Part shown: positions 1 to 14,229 of the stretch, piece after piece
Layout of the letters: every line of letters starts with the position of its first letter
Numbering within the stretch: position 1 is the first letter of the stretch
Source of the DNA: Solimonas aquatica
Lineage (GTDB): Bacteria; Pseudomonadota; Gammaproteobacteria; Nevskiales; Nevskiaceae
DNA: 64,000 nucleotides
Assembly (NCBI RefSeq): GCF_900111015.1
Contig: NZ_FOFS01000009.1
Span: 165,374 to 229,373 of the forward strand
Reading direction: 5' to 3'
The notes under the pieces: generated by a model
Told to the model about the DNA's origin: nothing
The model's database searches: none
Seen by the model: the letters and a program-made list of their open reading frames with translations, nothing else
Position numbers and translations under genes: made by a program

Positions 1-3
1 CTA

Positions 4-774
4 TCAGCTCAGCGTCTGCGCAGCTGCACAGATCGCCAGGAATTCCGTTGCCTTCAAGGAGGCACCGCCGATCAGGCCACCATCGACGTCGCGGCAGGAG
101 AACAGCGCCTGCGCATTGTCGGCCTTGACGCTGCCACCGTAGAGAATACGGGTTGAATCCGCGATTTTAGCATCGGCATTGGCGAGCTCGCCACGGATGA
201 AGGCATGCGCGGCCTGCGCCTGCTCGGCACTCGCGGTGCGGCCGGTGCCGATGGCCCAGACCGGTTCGTAGGCAATCACGGCCGACTTGAAGCCATTGGC
301 GCCCACGCGCGCCAGCACCGCCGCCAGCTGCCGGCCGAGCACGATCTCGGTCTGCTCGGATTCACGCTCCTCCAGGGTCTCCCCCAGGCAGAGAATCGGC
401 TTGAGGCCGCAGGCCAGCGCGGTCTGGAACTTCTGCGCCACCACTTCATCACTCTCGCCGTACAGCGCGCGGCGTTCGGAATGACCGACGATCACATAGG
501 CGCAACCGACGTCCTTGAGCATGCCGCCATGGATCTCGCCGGTGAACGCGCCGGGCTTTTCCTGTTCGCAGAGATTCTGCGCACCGAGCTGCACGCTGCT
601 GCCGGTGAGCGCCGCCCCCACCGATTCCAGATACAGGGCCGGCGGACAGACCACCATGTCGACCGCCGTATAACGCTTGGCATCAAAGACGATGTCGTGC
701 AGGAGCATCGCGTTGGCATCGCGTGCACCATTCATCTTCCAGTTGCCGGCCACCATCTTCCGTCTTGCCATCAC
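4..774 (-). CDS. tpiA: Triosephosphate isomerase
   Basis: Interconverts dihydroxyacetone phosphate and glyceraldehyde 3-phosphate in the cytosol (glycolysis/gluconeogenesis). The 256-residue TIM barrel is full length. Catalytic positions are visible: Lys13 in AGNWKMN, His98 in GHSERR and Glu170 in AYEPVWAIGTG, with the phosphate-binding YGGSVK near residue 212. GGGAG lies about 8 bases before the first of two adjacent ATGs, so the upstream ATG is preferred. It follows glmM after 45 bases and ends the same-strand run in this window; in Pseudomonas the next gene would be secG. Confidence 0.97.
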   Translation of the reverse strand: MMARRKMVAGNWKMNGARDANAMLLHDIVFDAKRYTAVDMVVCPPALYLESVGAALTGSSVQLGAQNLCEQEKPGAFTGEIHGGMLKDVGCAYVIVGHSERRALYGESDEVVAQKFQTALACGLKPILCLGETLEERESEQTEIVLGRQLAAVLARVGANGFKSAVIAYEPVWAIGTGRTASAEQAQAAHAFIRGELANADAKIADSTRILYGGSVKADNAQALFSCRDVDGGLIGGASLKATEFLAICAAAQTLS

Positions 775-819
775 CGCACTCCCTAGTCTGTACGTTTCTT
801 AACAGCGATCTGCTTGGTC

Positions 820-2157
820 TCAGTCCAGCGCCGCCTGTACCGCCGCCGCCAGGCGCTGGGCTTCGGTACGCGTCAGCGCCTCATCATCCGATTCCACCAT
901 CACACGGATCAAAGGCTCGGTGCCGGAGGCGCGCAACAACACCCGGCCGCGCGCGCCGAGACTGGCGCTGGCCAGGCGCTCGGCCTCCTGAACGGCCGGC
1001 GCCTTGAGCACCGCTGCCGCCTCACCTTGCACCGGGACATTGATCAGCAGCTGAGGATAGCGCCGCATGCCGGCGCTGAGTTCATGCAGCCCGGCGCCCG
1101 CCCGGCGCATCGCGGTCAGCACCTGCAGCGCACTGACCAGGCCGTCGCCGGTGGTGGTCTTGTCCAGGCAGATGGTGTGTCCGGAGGCTTCGCCGCCGAG
1201 CATACCGCCGCTGCTGGCCAGCAGCTCCATCACATAACGATCACCGACCTTGGCGCGCGCGAAGCTCACCCCCAGATCGCGCAGCGCGTGCTCGAGGCCA
1301 AGATTGGACATCAGCGTCCCCACCACCGGTCCCCGCAAAGCCTGCTCGGCCAGCCGCGCGCGGGCGATGATGAAAAGAATCTGGTCGCCGTCGATCTCAT
1401 TGCCCAGGCGATCCACCAGCAGGCAGCGGTCGGCATCGCCGTCCAGTGCCACACCGAGGTCCGCGCCGGTCTGCAGCACCGCCTCGCGCACCGCCGCCAT
1501 ATGCGTGGAACCGCAGTCGGCATTGATGTTCAGGCCGTTGGGCCGGTCGCCGATGGCAATCACCTGCGCGCCCAGTTCCTCGAACACCGCCGGCGCCACG
1601 CGATAGGCGGCGCCATGCGCGGCGTCCACCACGATCTTCAGACCATTGAGATTGCGCTCGCCGTAAGTGCCCTTGCAGAACTCGATATAGCGGCCCGGCG
1701 CATCCTCCAGGCGCCGCGCGCGGCCTAGCTGCGCCGGCTCCACGCACTGCAGCGGTTCCTCCAGCAGCGCTTCGATGCGCGCCTCGATTTCGTCGCTGAG
1801 CTTGGCGCCATCGGCACCGAAGAACTTCACACCGTTGTCGTGATGCGGGTTGTGCGAGGCGGAAATCACCACGCCGGCGCGTGCGCGCAGGGCGCGGGTG
1901 AGATAAGCCACGCCCGGTGTCGGCAAGGGCCCGAGCAGATCCACCTCGACGCCGGCGGCGGCGAAGCCGGCTTCCAGTGCCGATTCGAACATATAGCCCG
2001 AGCGACGCGTGTCCTTGCCGATGATCACGCGGGCGCCGCTGCCATTGGCCAGCACACGCCCGGCGGCCCAGCCCAGCTTGAGCGCGAAATCGGGGGTCAT
2101 CGGCGCGCGGCCGACCCGACCGCGTACACCATCGGTTCCGAAATAACGACGACTCAA
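820..2157 (-). CDS. glmM: Phosphoglucosamine mutase
   Basis: Converts glucosamine 6-phosphate to glucosamine 1-phosphate for UDP-GlcNAc, the precursor of peptidoglycan and LPS. It is an alpha-D-phosphohexomutase of 445 residues, the usual GlmM size. Seen: N-terminal FGTDGVRG, the phosphoserine loop [13 protein letters not shown] (catalytic serine 101), the Mg-binding loop DGDADR near residue 240, and the phosphate-binding [11 protein letters not shown] near residue 410. It starts 12 bases after the folP stop, consistent with the ftsH-folP-glmM-tpiA operon of related bacteria. Confidence 0.97.
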   Translation of the reverse strand: MSRRYFGTDGVRGRVGRAPMTPDFALKLGWAAGRVLANGSGARVIIGKDTRRSGYMFESALEAGFAAAGVEVDLLGPLPTPGVAYLTRALRARAGVVISASHNPHHDNGVKFFGADGAKLSDEIEARIEALLEEPLQCVEPAQLGRARRLEDAPGRYIEFCKGTYGERNLNGLKIVVDAAHGAAYRVAPAVFEELGAQVIAIGDRPNGLNINADCGSTHMAAVREAVLQTGADLGVALDGDADRCLLVDRLGNEIDGDQILFIIARARLAEQALRGPVVGTLMSNLGLEHALRDLGVSFARAKVGDRYVMELLASSGGMLGGEASGHTICLDKTTTGDGLVSALQVLTAMRRAGAGLHELSAGMRRYPQLLINVPVQGEAAAVLKAPAVQEAERLASASLGARGRVLLRASGTEPLIRVMVESDDEALTRTEAQRLAAAVQAALD

Positions 2158-2169
2158 GATGCGGCTTCC

Positions 2170-3015
2170 TCAGGGTTCAAAAGATGCTCTGGCCTGTGCC
2201 AGCGCCTGTACCACGCGCACCGTATCGACGGTCTCGCGCACATCATGGGCGCGCACTATAGCGGCCCCCTGCCAAACGGCAACTGCCGCCGCCGCCAGCG
2301 AGCCGGCCAGGCGCTGCTCGGCCGGCCGGCCCAGCAGTTCGCCGAACATCGACTTGCGCGACACGCCAATCAGCAGCGGATGGCCCAGTGCGCGCAGCGG
2401 CTGCAAGTCCGCCAGCAGCGCCAGATTGTGCGGCAGCAGCTTACCGAAACCGACGCCCGGATCCAGGCAGATGCGCCCGGCCTCGATGCCGGCATCCCGG
2501 CAGGCCTGGACGCGCGCCGCCAGGAAGTCACAGACCTCGCGGCGCACATCCTGATACTGCGGCGCCTGCTGCATGGTGCGCGGCTCGCCCTGCATGTGCA
2601 TCAGGCACACCGCCGCGCCGGTCTCGCGCACCACCGCCAGCGCGCCCGGCGCACGCAGCGCCATCACGTCATTGACCAGCTGCGCACCGGCCTCGCAGGC
2701 CGCCCGCATCACCGCCGGCTTCATGGTGTCGATGGAAATCGGCACCGCGCACTCCTGGCGCAGCGCGCGGATCAGCGGCACCACGCGGCGGATCTCCTCT
2801 TCCTCCGGCACCGCCTGTGCGCCGGGTCGCGTCGACTCGCCGCCCACGTCGATGATGCCGGCGCCCTGCGCCACCATCTCGCGGGCCCGCGCCAGCGCCA
2901 GGCCCAGGTCCGGATAACGCCCGCCATCGGAAAAGGAATCCGGAGTGAGATTGAGGATGCCCATCACCACCGGCGCATCCAGCGCCAGCACACCATCGCG
3001 CAGTTTCAGCCGCAT
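2170..3015 (-). CDS. folP: Dihydropteroate synthase
   Basis: Condenses p-aminobenzoate with 6-hydroxymethyl-dihydropterin pyrophosphate to dihydropteroate (folate synthesis; the sulfonamide target). The frame is open further upstream to 3183, but that extension is Arg/Pro-rich and the family match begins at the ATG ending at 3015, giving 281 residues. Motifs: MGILNLTPDSFSDGG (pterin/Mg site), DVGGESTRPG, DPGVGFGK, GVSRKSM and RAHDV. It lies between ftsH and glmM in the conserved order; a hairpin separates it from ftsH. Confidence 0.95.
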   Translation of the reverse strand: MRLKLRDGVLALDAPVVMGILNLTPDSFSDGGRYPDLGLALARAREMVAQGAGIIDVGGESTRPGAQAVPEEEEIRRVVPLIRALRQECAVPISIDTMKPAVMRAACEAGAQLVNDVMALRAPGALAVVRETGAAVCLMHMQGEPRTMQQAPQYQDVRREVCDFLAARVQACRDAGIEAGRICLDPGVGFGKLLPHNLALLADLQPLRALGHPLLIGVSRKSMFGELLGRPAEQRLAGSLAAAAVAVWQGAAIVRAHDVRETVDTVRVVQALAQARASFEP

Positions 3016-3040
3016 CGTCCGCCCAATCTTTCCAGCGCCA

Positions 3041-3073
3041 CAAACAAGAAGGCCGGCACTGCTCGTGCCGGCC
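3041..3073 (-). terminator. Hairpin with U-rich tail after ftsH
   Basis: A perfect 9-bp stem (GGCCGGCAC / GTGCCGGCC, 5-base loop) follows the ftsH stop codon on the minus strand and is trailed by TTCTTGTTTG. It resembles an intrinsic terminator, but folP starts only 26 bases downstream, so it may only attenuate read-through from ftsH to folP. Confidence 0.6.
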
Positions 3074-3100
3074 CCCGATGATGCCTCAAAACTGCAGAAC

Positions 3101-5041
<1,941 letters not shown>

Positions 5042-5078
5042 CGTCTTTTCCTACCCTTCGACCACCGTTTAGGACACC

Positions 5079-5708
5079 TTACACCGCGCGAAAGTTGCGC
5101 GCCAGCAAGTACACTTCCGAGGAGCGTGGCCGGGACGCCCGCGGCTTGCGGATCGTGACCGTTTCAAACACCTCGCGCATTGATCTGAGATAAGCATCGA
5201 AGCCCTCCCCCTGGAAAGCCTTCACCAGGAGACTGCCCCGCGGCTTCAGATGCGCCTTGGCGAATTCCAGCGCCAATTCGCACAGATAAACGCTGCCCGC
5301 CTGATCGGCGGCATCGATTCCACTGATGTTCGGCGCCATGTCGGACAGCACCACGTCCACCAGCTGATCGCCGACCTTGGCTTCCAGCTGATGCAGGACC
5401 GCGTCCTGGCGGAAATCGCCGACGATGATGTCCACCGCCGGAATCGGCTCGAAGGGCAGGATATCCAGGGCGAACAGCTGGCCCTTGGCGCCCAGCAGCG
5501 GCCGGGCGTACTGGCTCCAGCCGCCCGGTGCGGCGCCCAGATCGACCACGATCTGGCCGGGACGGAGAATCTTGTCGCGCTCCTGGATTTCCTTGAGCTT
5601 GAACACCGCACGCGAGCGATAGCCCAGGCGTCGGGCTTCCTGAACGTAAGGGTCGGCTTCGTGCTCGGCAATCCAGCGAGCGGAACTGGGACGGCGTTTC
5701 TGAGTCAT
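5079..5708 (-). CDS. rlmE: 23S rRNA 2'-O-methyltransferase RlmE
   Basis: Methylates the 2'-hydroxyl of U2552 in the 50S subunit A-site loop (FtsJ/RrmJ family). The 209 residues match the usual length. The SAM-binding segment VVDLGAAPGGWSQY is near residue 55, the catalytic Asp motif LSDMAPN near 115, and the catalytic lysines appear in FKLKEIQ and LLVKAFQG. It lies between greA and ftsH on the same strand, the standard gammaproteobacterial order. Confidence 0.96.
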   Translation of the reverse strand: MTQKRRPSSARWIAEHEADPYVQEARRLGYRSRAVFKLKEIQERDKILRPGQIVVDLGAAPGGWSQYARPLLGAKGQLFALDILPFEPIPAVDIIVGDFRQDAVLHQLEAKVGDQLVDVVLSDMAPNISGIDAADQAGSVYLCELALEFAKAHLKPRGSLLVKAFQGEGFDAYLRSMREVFETVTIRKPRASRPRSSEVYLLARNFRAV

Positions 5709-5786
5709 CGCATGCCCACTATCGGAGTCCAGGATATGGGGCCGCCGCCGCCGGCTTCAAGGTCTGCGGCGCCACAGCCCCCTGGC

Positions 5787-6263
5787 TTACAGATAGCGGA
5801 CGCCCACCACCTCGAACTCGCGCACGCCCTTGGGCGTGGCAACCTGCACGAAATCGCCCTGGGTCTTGCCGATCAAGGCCTTGGCGATGGGGCTGTTGAA
5901 CGAGAGCAGGCCAGCCTTCACGTCCGCCTCGTCCTCGCCCACGATCTGGTACTCCTGCTCCTCGCCGCTGTCGGCATCGGCCAGGCTGACCGTGGCACCG
6001 AAGATGATCTTGCCGTTGGCGGCCACCGCCTTGGGGTCGATGATCTGGGCATTGGAGAGCTTGGCCTCGATCTCCTGGATGCGGCCCTCGTTGAAGCCAT
6101 GCTGCTCGCGGGCGGCGTGGTATTCGGCGTTCTCGCGCAGATCGCCGTGCGAGCGCGCCTCGTCGATGGACGCGATGATCTTGGGCCGCAGCTCGCTCTT
6201 GCGGTGACGCAGCTCCTCGCGCAGACGCTCGGCACCGCGCAGGGTCATGGGAAACTTGCTCAT
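5787..6263 (-). CDS. greA: Transcription elongation factor GreA
   Basis: Binds the RNA polymerase secondary channel and stimulates cleavage of backtracked transcripts. The 158 residues show the N-terminal coiled-coil (about 1-75, rich in [14 protein letters not shown] charges, with an acidic tip around [16 protein letters not shown]) and a C-terminal FKBP-like domain ending in [13 protein letters not shown]. It sits downstream of carB beyond a terminator, the position known in Pseudomonas and E. coli relatives. Confidence 0.96.
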   Translation of the reverse strand: MSKFPMTLRGAERLREELRHRKSELRPKIIASIDEARSHGDLRENAEYHAAREQHGFNEGRIQEIEAKLSNAQIIDPKAVAANGKIIFGATVSLADADSGEEQEYQIVGEDEADVKAGLLSFNSPIAKALIGKTQGDFVQVATPKGVREFEVVGVRYL

Positions 6264-6337
6264 CGGTAATGTCCTGGGACCGGGGGCAATAGCGCGGTTC
6301 GCCGGGACAGCACGGCGGCCTTGCGCGTCAAAGGGAT

Positions 6338-6383
6338 GGCAAAACTTAACATCCCGGCCGCGACCTGCCTAGTCGCGGCCGGG
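6338..6383 (-). terminator. Intrinsic terminator after carB
   Basis: Just past the carB stop on the minus strand is a perfect 12-bp stem (CCCGGCCGCGAC / GTCGCGGCCGGG, 7-base loop) followed by ATGTTAAGTTTTGCC. It should separate the carA-lysE-carB transcript from greA. Confidence 0.7.
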
Positions 6384-6395
6384 CGCGGGCCGGCG

Positions 6396-9626
<3,231 letters not shown>

Positions 9627-9638
9627 GTGTTATCTCGA

Positions 9639-10283
9639 TCAGACGCTGGCCGTGGCCAGCTTGGCCCCGAAGGCCATGAACAGGAGGCCGGCAAAGCCGG
9701 TACCGCCGGCGGCCAGACGTCGGTGCGCGGCAAAGCGCGCAGCCAGACGGCTGCCGGCGAAGATCAGCAGGCTCAAGTAGCTCAGGCTGATGCACTGCAG
9801 AATCAGGCCCAGCACCAGAAAGCTCAGTGCGGGGTGCGGATAGGCCGGATCGACAAACTGGATGAAGAAGGACACGAAAAACAGAATCGCCTTGGGATTG
9901 GTGAGGCAGATTCCCAGGGTGCGGCGAAACGGACGCGGCTCGCGCGCGGGCGCCGGCAGCACCGCCGCCGGCGCGTCCGCGTGGCGCCAGGCCGCAATGG
10001 CCGCGCGCAGCAGGCCCAGACCCAGCCAGGCCAGATAGGCCGCACCGGCCAGGCGCAGGGCCAGATAGGCCGTGGGATGGGTCTTGGCCAGGGCCGCCAC
10101 GCCCAGCACCGAGAGCAGCATCAGCGAGGTATCACCCACCATCACCCCGGCCGCCGCGCGATAGCCGTCGCGCACGCCCTGGCGCGCGGCCACGCTCAGC
10201 ACGAACAGCGAATTCGGGCCGGGCAGCAAAATGATGACCGTCGTACCGATCAGGTAGGCGGTGAGGTCGGTGATGCCGAACAT
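9639..10283 (-). CDS. LysE/RhtB-family amino-acid exporter
   Basis: Predicted inner-membrane exporter of amino acids or derivatives; the substrate is not identifiable. The 214 residues carry about six hydrophobic helices and the family start (TAYLIGTTVIILLPGPNSLFVLSVAARQG split around the GPNSLFV motif), plus the conserved NPKAILFFVSFFIQFVDP block near residue 130. It sits between carA and carB with 3- and 12-base gaps, so it is surely co-transcribed with them. Export of excess arginine or pyrimidine-pathway intermediates is possible but only inferred. Confidence 0.88.
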   Translation of the reverse strand: MFGITDLTAYLIGTTVIILLPGPNSLFVLSVAARQGVRDGYRAAAGVMVGDTSLMLLSVLGVAALAKTHPTAYLALRLAGAAYLAWLGLGLLRAAIAAWRHADAPAAVLPAPAREPRPFRRTLGICLTNPKAILFFVSFFIQFVDPAYPHPALSFLVLGLILQCISLSYLSLLIFAGSRLAARFAAHRRLAAGGTGFAGLLFMAFGAKLATASV

Positions 10284-10286
10284 GGC

Positions 10287-11423
10287 TTACCGCGCTTGCG
10301 ACATCGCCTGCACGAAGCGGTCGAACAGACCGCTGACATCGTGCGGACCCGGACTGGCCTCGGGATGGCCCTGGAAGCTGAAGGCCGGGGCGTCCAGCAC
10401 GCGCAGTCCCTGGTTGGAGCCGTCGAACAGCGAGCGGTGCGAGACCTTCACATTGGCCGGCAGGCTGGCCTCGTCCACCGCAAAGCCGTGGTTCTGGCTG
10501 GTGATCATCACCTGCCCGGTTTCCAGGTCCTGTACCGGATGGTTGGCGCCGTGGTGGCCGAACTTCATCTTCAGGGTCTTGGCGCCCAGCGCCAGGCCCA
10601 GGATCTGATGGCCCAGGCAGATGCCGAACAGCGGCGTCTTCTTGCTCAGGAAGGTTTTCGCCGCCGCGATGGCGTAATTGCAGGGCTCCGGATCGCCGGG
10701 GCCGTTGGACAGCATCACGCCGTCGGGGCGGAGCTTGAGCACATCGGCGGCCGGAGTCTGCGCCGGCACCACGGTGACGCGGCAGTCGCGGTCGGCGAGC
10801 ATGCGCAGGATGTTGCGCTTCACGCCGAAGTCATAGACCACCACGTGGAAACGGCCCTCGGGCTTTTCCACCTCGCGGTTGCTTTCCAGCTCCCAGCTGC
10901 CGCGCGTCCAGCGCTGCACGCTGCTGCCGCTGACCACCTTGGCCAGGTCCATGCCCTTCAGGCCCGGGAACGCGCGTGCGGCGTCCAGCGCCTTCTTCTC
11001 GCTGATGCGCGAGCCGGCCAGGATGCAGCCGTTCTGCGCGCCTTTGTCACGCAGGATGCGCGTGAGCCGGCGCGTGTCGATGCCGGCGACGGCGACGACC
11101 TTGTTGCTCTTCAGGTACTCGCGGAAATCCTGCTGCGAGCGGAAATTGCTCGGCCGGCGCGGCACCTCGCGCAGCACCAGGCCGGCGATATGCACGCGAT
11201 CGGATTCGGCGTCTTCGGGATTCACACCGACATTGCCGATGTGGGGATAGGTGAGCGTAACGATCTGCTCACGATAAGAGGGATCCGTGAGGATCTCCTG
11301 GTAGCCCGTCATCGCGGTGTTGAACACCACCTCACCCACGGTCTGACCATCGCTGCCGATGGAAACACCTTGGAAAATGGAGCCGTCAGCGAGCGCGAGC
11401 AGGGCCGGTTTGAGTTCGGTCAT
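10287..11423 (-). CDS. carA: Carbamoyl-phosphate synthase small subunit
   Basis: Glutamine amidotransferase subunit that delivers ammonia to CarB. The 378 residues include the N-terminal CPSase domain ([21 protein letters not shown]) and a class I GATase domain with the nucleophile cysteine in GICLGHQ near residue 270 and the catalytic His/Glu in [11 protein letters not shown] near the C-terminus. It is first in carA-lysE-carB and preceded by a sigma-70-like promoter and a terminator-like leader hairpin. Confidence 0.97.
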   Translation of the reverse strand: MTELKPALLALADGSIFQGVSIGSDGQTVGEVVFNTAMTGYQEILTDPSYREQIVTLTYPHIGNVGVNPEDAESDRVHIAGLVLREVPRRPSNFRSQQDFREYLKSNKVVAVAGIDTRRLTRILRDKGAQNGCILAGSRISEKKALDAARAFPGLKGMDLAKVVSGSSVQRWTRGSWELESNREVEKPEGRFHVVVYDFGVKRNILRMLADRDCRVTVVPAQTPAADVLKLRPDGVMLSNGPGDPEPCNYAIAAAKTFLSKKTPLFGICLGHQILGLALGAKTLKMKFGHHGANHPVQDLETGQVMITSQNHGFAVDEASLPANVKVSHRSLFDGSNQGLRVLDAPAFSFQGHPEASPGPHDVSGLFDRFVQAMSQAR

Positions 11424-11452
11424 CAGAATGGTCTAATCCGTGGAGCGGACAC

Positions 11453-11488
11453 TAAAACGGGGGCGCGATGGTGATCGGCCGCCCCCGT
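11453..11488 (-). promoter_or_regulatory. Attenuator-like leader hairpin before carA
   Basis: Between the promoter and the carA start, the minus strand reads a perfect 9-bp stem (ACGGGGGCG / CGCCCCCGT) with a 14-base loop, immediately followed by TTTTAG. This is the form of a Rho-independent terminator in a leader, 30 bases before the carA ATG. Pyrimidine-linked attenuation of carAB is known in Pseudomonas; operation here is inferred. Confidence 0.55.
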
Positions 11489-11504
11489 GCTGGATTAGAC
11501 GGGC

Positions 11505-11533
11505 ATTATATTGGTGCAATGCCGCAAGGTCTA
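11505..11533 (-). promoter_or_regulatory. Sigma-70-like promoter for carA
   Basis: On the minus strand a perfect TATAAT (11505-11510) lies exactly 17 bases after TAGACC (11528-11533; four of six -35 matches), about 80 bases ahead of carA. The transcript would include the leader hairpin. Confidence 0.6.
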
Positions 11534-11571
11534 CAGCAAAACGCCGGGAATTTACCCTCAATTGCAGCGAA

Positions 11572-12660
11572 TCAGAAGTCAAGACCCATTTGCTCGCCGC
11601 TTTGTGGCGGCGGGGCGAAACGCGAGCAGTCCAGACTGATGCGCGCGCCCGTGTCCAAGCCCAGCCGCCGGCAGGCCAGGGCAAAGCGCTGCCGCAGGAC
11701 CTCCGCGTACTCGCCCTCGCCGCGCATGCGGCTGCCGAAGCGCGGATCGTTGTCACGGCCGCCGCGCATCTGCTGCACCAGACTCATCACATGCGCGGCC
11801 TTCTGCGGCAGATGCACGTCCAGCCACTGCCGGAACAAGTCCTTCACCTCGTAAGGCAGACGCAGCGGGATGTAACTGGCCTGCTGCGCGCCCGCCTGCC
11901 GCGCGGCCTCCAGCACCGCCTCCATCTCGGCATCGTTGACGAAGGGAATCACCGGCGAGAAGTTGACCATCACCGGCACGCCGGCCTCGTGCAGCAGACG
12001 CATCGCACGCAGGCGTGCCTGTGGCGAGGCTGCGCGCGGCTCCAGGGTGCGCTTGAGCTGTGCATCCAGGGTGGTGATGGAAACCGCCACGCTCAGCAGC
12101 CGCTGTCGCGCCAGCGCCGCGAGCAGATCCAGATCGCGCGCCAGCAGGGCCGCGCCCTTGGTGGTGACGCGGGCCGGCTGTCGAAAGCGCAGCATCAGCT
12201 CCAGCAGGCTGCGGGTGATGCCCAGCTCCCGTTCCACGGGTTGATAAGGGTCGGTATTGGAGCCCAGCTCGATCGGCGCGCAGCGATAGCTGCTCTTGCG
12301 CAGCTCCGCCTCCAGCAGCGCGGCCGCCTGCGGCTTGTAGAACAGCTCGGTTTCGAAATCCAGGCCTGCCGACAGATTCAGATAGCCGTGGCTGGGCCGC
12401 GCATAGCAGTAGATGCAGCCGTGCTCGCAGCCACGATACGGGTTGATCGACTGCGTGAAGGCGATGTCGGGCGAATCATTGCGGGCGATGATGCTGCGCG
12501 CCGCATCGACATGCAGGCGCGTCGGCAGACGCGGCGTCTCCTGCGCCTGCGTCAGCCAGCCGTCATCGACCGGCTCGCACTGCTGCGTCTCGAAGCGGCC
12601 TTCGGGATTGGACACCGCCCCCCGGCCTTTCTGCGCCTGCCTGTGGTCCTGCACCGCCAC
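11572..12660 (-). CDS. PA0069-family radical SAM protein
   Basis: Predicted 4Fe-4S radical SAM enzyme of the spore-photoproduct-lyase-like PA0069 family; its reaction is unknown. The cluster motif CEHGCIYCYARPSH (CxxxCxxC) lies near residue 75, preceded by SINPYRGCEHG. The family start KGRGAVSNPEGRFE shows the real N-terminus: the frame is open to 12891, but a GTG ending at 12660 with GGGAG seven bases upstream fits best, giving 362 residues. It diverges from the porin gene at 12782 and stands alone upstream of carA. Confidence 0.85.
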   Translation of the reverse strand: MAVQDHRQAQKGRGAVSNPEGRFETQQCEPVDDGWLTQAQETPRLPTRLHVDAARSIIARNDSPDIAFTQSINPYRGCEHGCIYCYARPSHGYLNLSAGLDFETELFYKPQAAALLEAELRKSSYRCAPIELGSNTDPYQPVERELGITRSLLELMLRFRQPARVTTKGAALLARDLDLLAALARQRLLSVAVSITTLDAQLKRTLEPRAASPQARLRAMRLLHEAGVPVMVNFSPVIPFVNDAEMEAVLEAARQAGAQQASYIPLRLPYEVKDLFRQWLDVHLPQKAAHVMSLVQQMRGGRDNDPRFGSRMRGEGEYAEVLRQRFALACRRLGLDTGARISLDCSRFAPPPQSGEQMGLDF

Positions 12661-12781
12661 TGCATCGCTCCCAAAACTTCCCGATGATCCGCTTGTCACA
12701 AAGCCATGCCAGCATTCTGGCAAAGCGCCGGGCTCAGAAAACGCGCCGGGCTCCACAACGACGGCAGCGGAAATTTTATCG

Positions 12782-14098
12782 ATGAAGACCTCGGCGCCGC
12801 CGCGCGCGTTCCTGATCCTGTCCGCCCTCGCCAGTGCTGCCGTCCAGGCGCAGGACGCCACCGAAACCGTCAATCTGCACGCCCAGTTCACGGAAGTCGT
12901 GCAGGGCCACCCCAGCTTCCGCTCGCCCTATGAAGGCGAGAACAGCCTCAAGGGTGAACGCTCGGTGCGCCAGACCAGCGATCTGACGCTGTACGCCGGC
13001 TTGCGTCTGGCGCCGCACAGCGAGCTTTATCTCGACGGCGAACTCGATCAGGGCTTTGGCCTGAGCAACACCCTGGGCCTGGCGGGCTATGCCAGCGGCG
13101 AGGCCTACAAGGTCGGCCGCGCCACTCCCTACGCCAAGCTGCAGCGCGCCTTCCTGCGCCAGAGTTTCGAATTCGGCGGCGAGTACGAAGCCCTGCCCTC
13201 GGCCGCCAATCAGCTGGGCGGCGGCCTCACGCACAATCACCTGACGCTCAGCATCGGCAAGTATTCGGTGACCGATCTGTTCGACACGAATCGCTATGCC
13301 CACGATCCGCGCGGCGATTTTCTCAACTGGTCGCTGCTCGATGCCGGCGCCTTCGACTACGCCGCCGACGCCTGGGGCTACAGCTATGGCGGCGCGGCCG
13401 AGTGGCAGCAGCGGCAATGGACGCTGCGTGGCGGCGTATTTGCGATGTCCCGTGTGCCCAACAGCCCGCAGCTGGAGCCGGCGTTCAAGCAGTTTGCGCT
13501 GATCGGCGAGCTGGAACATCGCCACCAGTGCTGGGGGGAGGACGGCGCCCTGCGCCTGACGGCCTTCGACAATCGCGGCCGCATGGCGCGCTACGACGCC
13601 GCGGTGGCAGCGGCGCAGCGCAGCGCCGCGCCAGCCGACGTCAGCAGCCTGCGGCAGTTCGACTCGCGGCCCGGCGCGGCGCTGAATCTGGAACAGGCCC
13701 TGACGGCGGATCTGGGCCTGTTCACGCGCCTGAGCGCCAACGATGGCAGCAAGGAGACCTTCGAGTTCACCGACATCAACCGCTCGCTGTCCGGCGGCCT
13801 GTCACTGCAAGGCAGCGCCTGGCAAAGAGCGCAGGACAGCGTGGGACTGGCGGCGGTCGTGAATGAGTTGTCAGGCGCGGCGCAGCGCTACTTCGCGGCC
13901 GGCGGCATGGGACTGCTGATCGGCGACGGGCAGCTGCCGCATTACGGCAGCGAGCGCATCGCGGAGCTGTACTACCGCTGGCAGATGCTGCCGCAGCTGC
14001 AGCTCTCGGCCGATGGCCAGTACGTGGAAAACCCCGCCTACAACCGCGACCGCGGACCGGTGCGGCTCGCGGCCCTGCGCCTGCATGTGCAGTTCTGA
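12782..14098 (+). CDS. OprB-like carbohydrate porin
   Basis: Predicted outer-membrane beta-barrel of the carbohydrate-selective porin type. The 438-residue protein starts with a Sec signal peptide (MKTSAPPRAFLILSALASA, cleavage near AVQA-QDA). It has alternating barrel strands and the typical OprB C-terminal part (LPHYGSERIAELYYRWQM, then YVENPAYNRDRGPV) and ends in aromatic Phe (LRLHVQF). The frame is open further upstream over the radical SAM gene, but the signal peptide fixes the start. The substrate is unknown; the next genes encode a hydroxylase and a sulfatase. Confidence 0.8.
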   Translation: MKTSAPPRAFLILSALASAAVQAQDATETVNLHAQFTEVVQGHPSFRSPYEGENSLKGERSVRQTSDLTLYAGLRLAPHSELYLDGELDQGFGLSNTLGLAGYASGEAYKVGRATPYAKLQRAFLRQSFEFGGEYEALPSAANQLGGGLTHNHLTLSIGKYSVTDLFDTNRYAHDPRGDFLNWSLLDAGAFDYAADAWGYSYGGAAEWQQRQWTLRGGVFAMSRVPNSPQLEPAFKQFALIGELEHRHQCWGEDGALRLTAFDNRGRMARYDAAVAAAQRSAAPADVSSLRQFDSRPGAALNLEQALTADLGLFTRLSANDGSKETFEFTDINRSLSGGLSLQGSAWQRAQDSVGLAAVVNELSGAAQRYFAAGGMGLLIGDGQLPHYGSERIAELYYRWQMLPQLQLSADGQYVENPAYNRDRGPVRLAALRLHVQF

Positions 14099-14229
14099 GA
14101 CCGGCACCGGCATAAGAATATGGCGCCGACGCGCACGAGCTTAGCAGTAGAACTTCGTTCACAAACCGCGCCGCGCCCGCGAGCATCGCTGCCCATACAC
14201 CGCATGCTGCGGCCAGAACAATCTGACTC

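Noticed and set aside
12661..12891. N-terminal extension of the radical SAM protein to 12891
   Set aside because: The extension overlaps the signal peptide region of the divergent porin gene, is not family-like, and a GTG with a good ribosome-binding site starts the conserved part.
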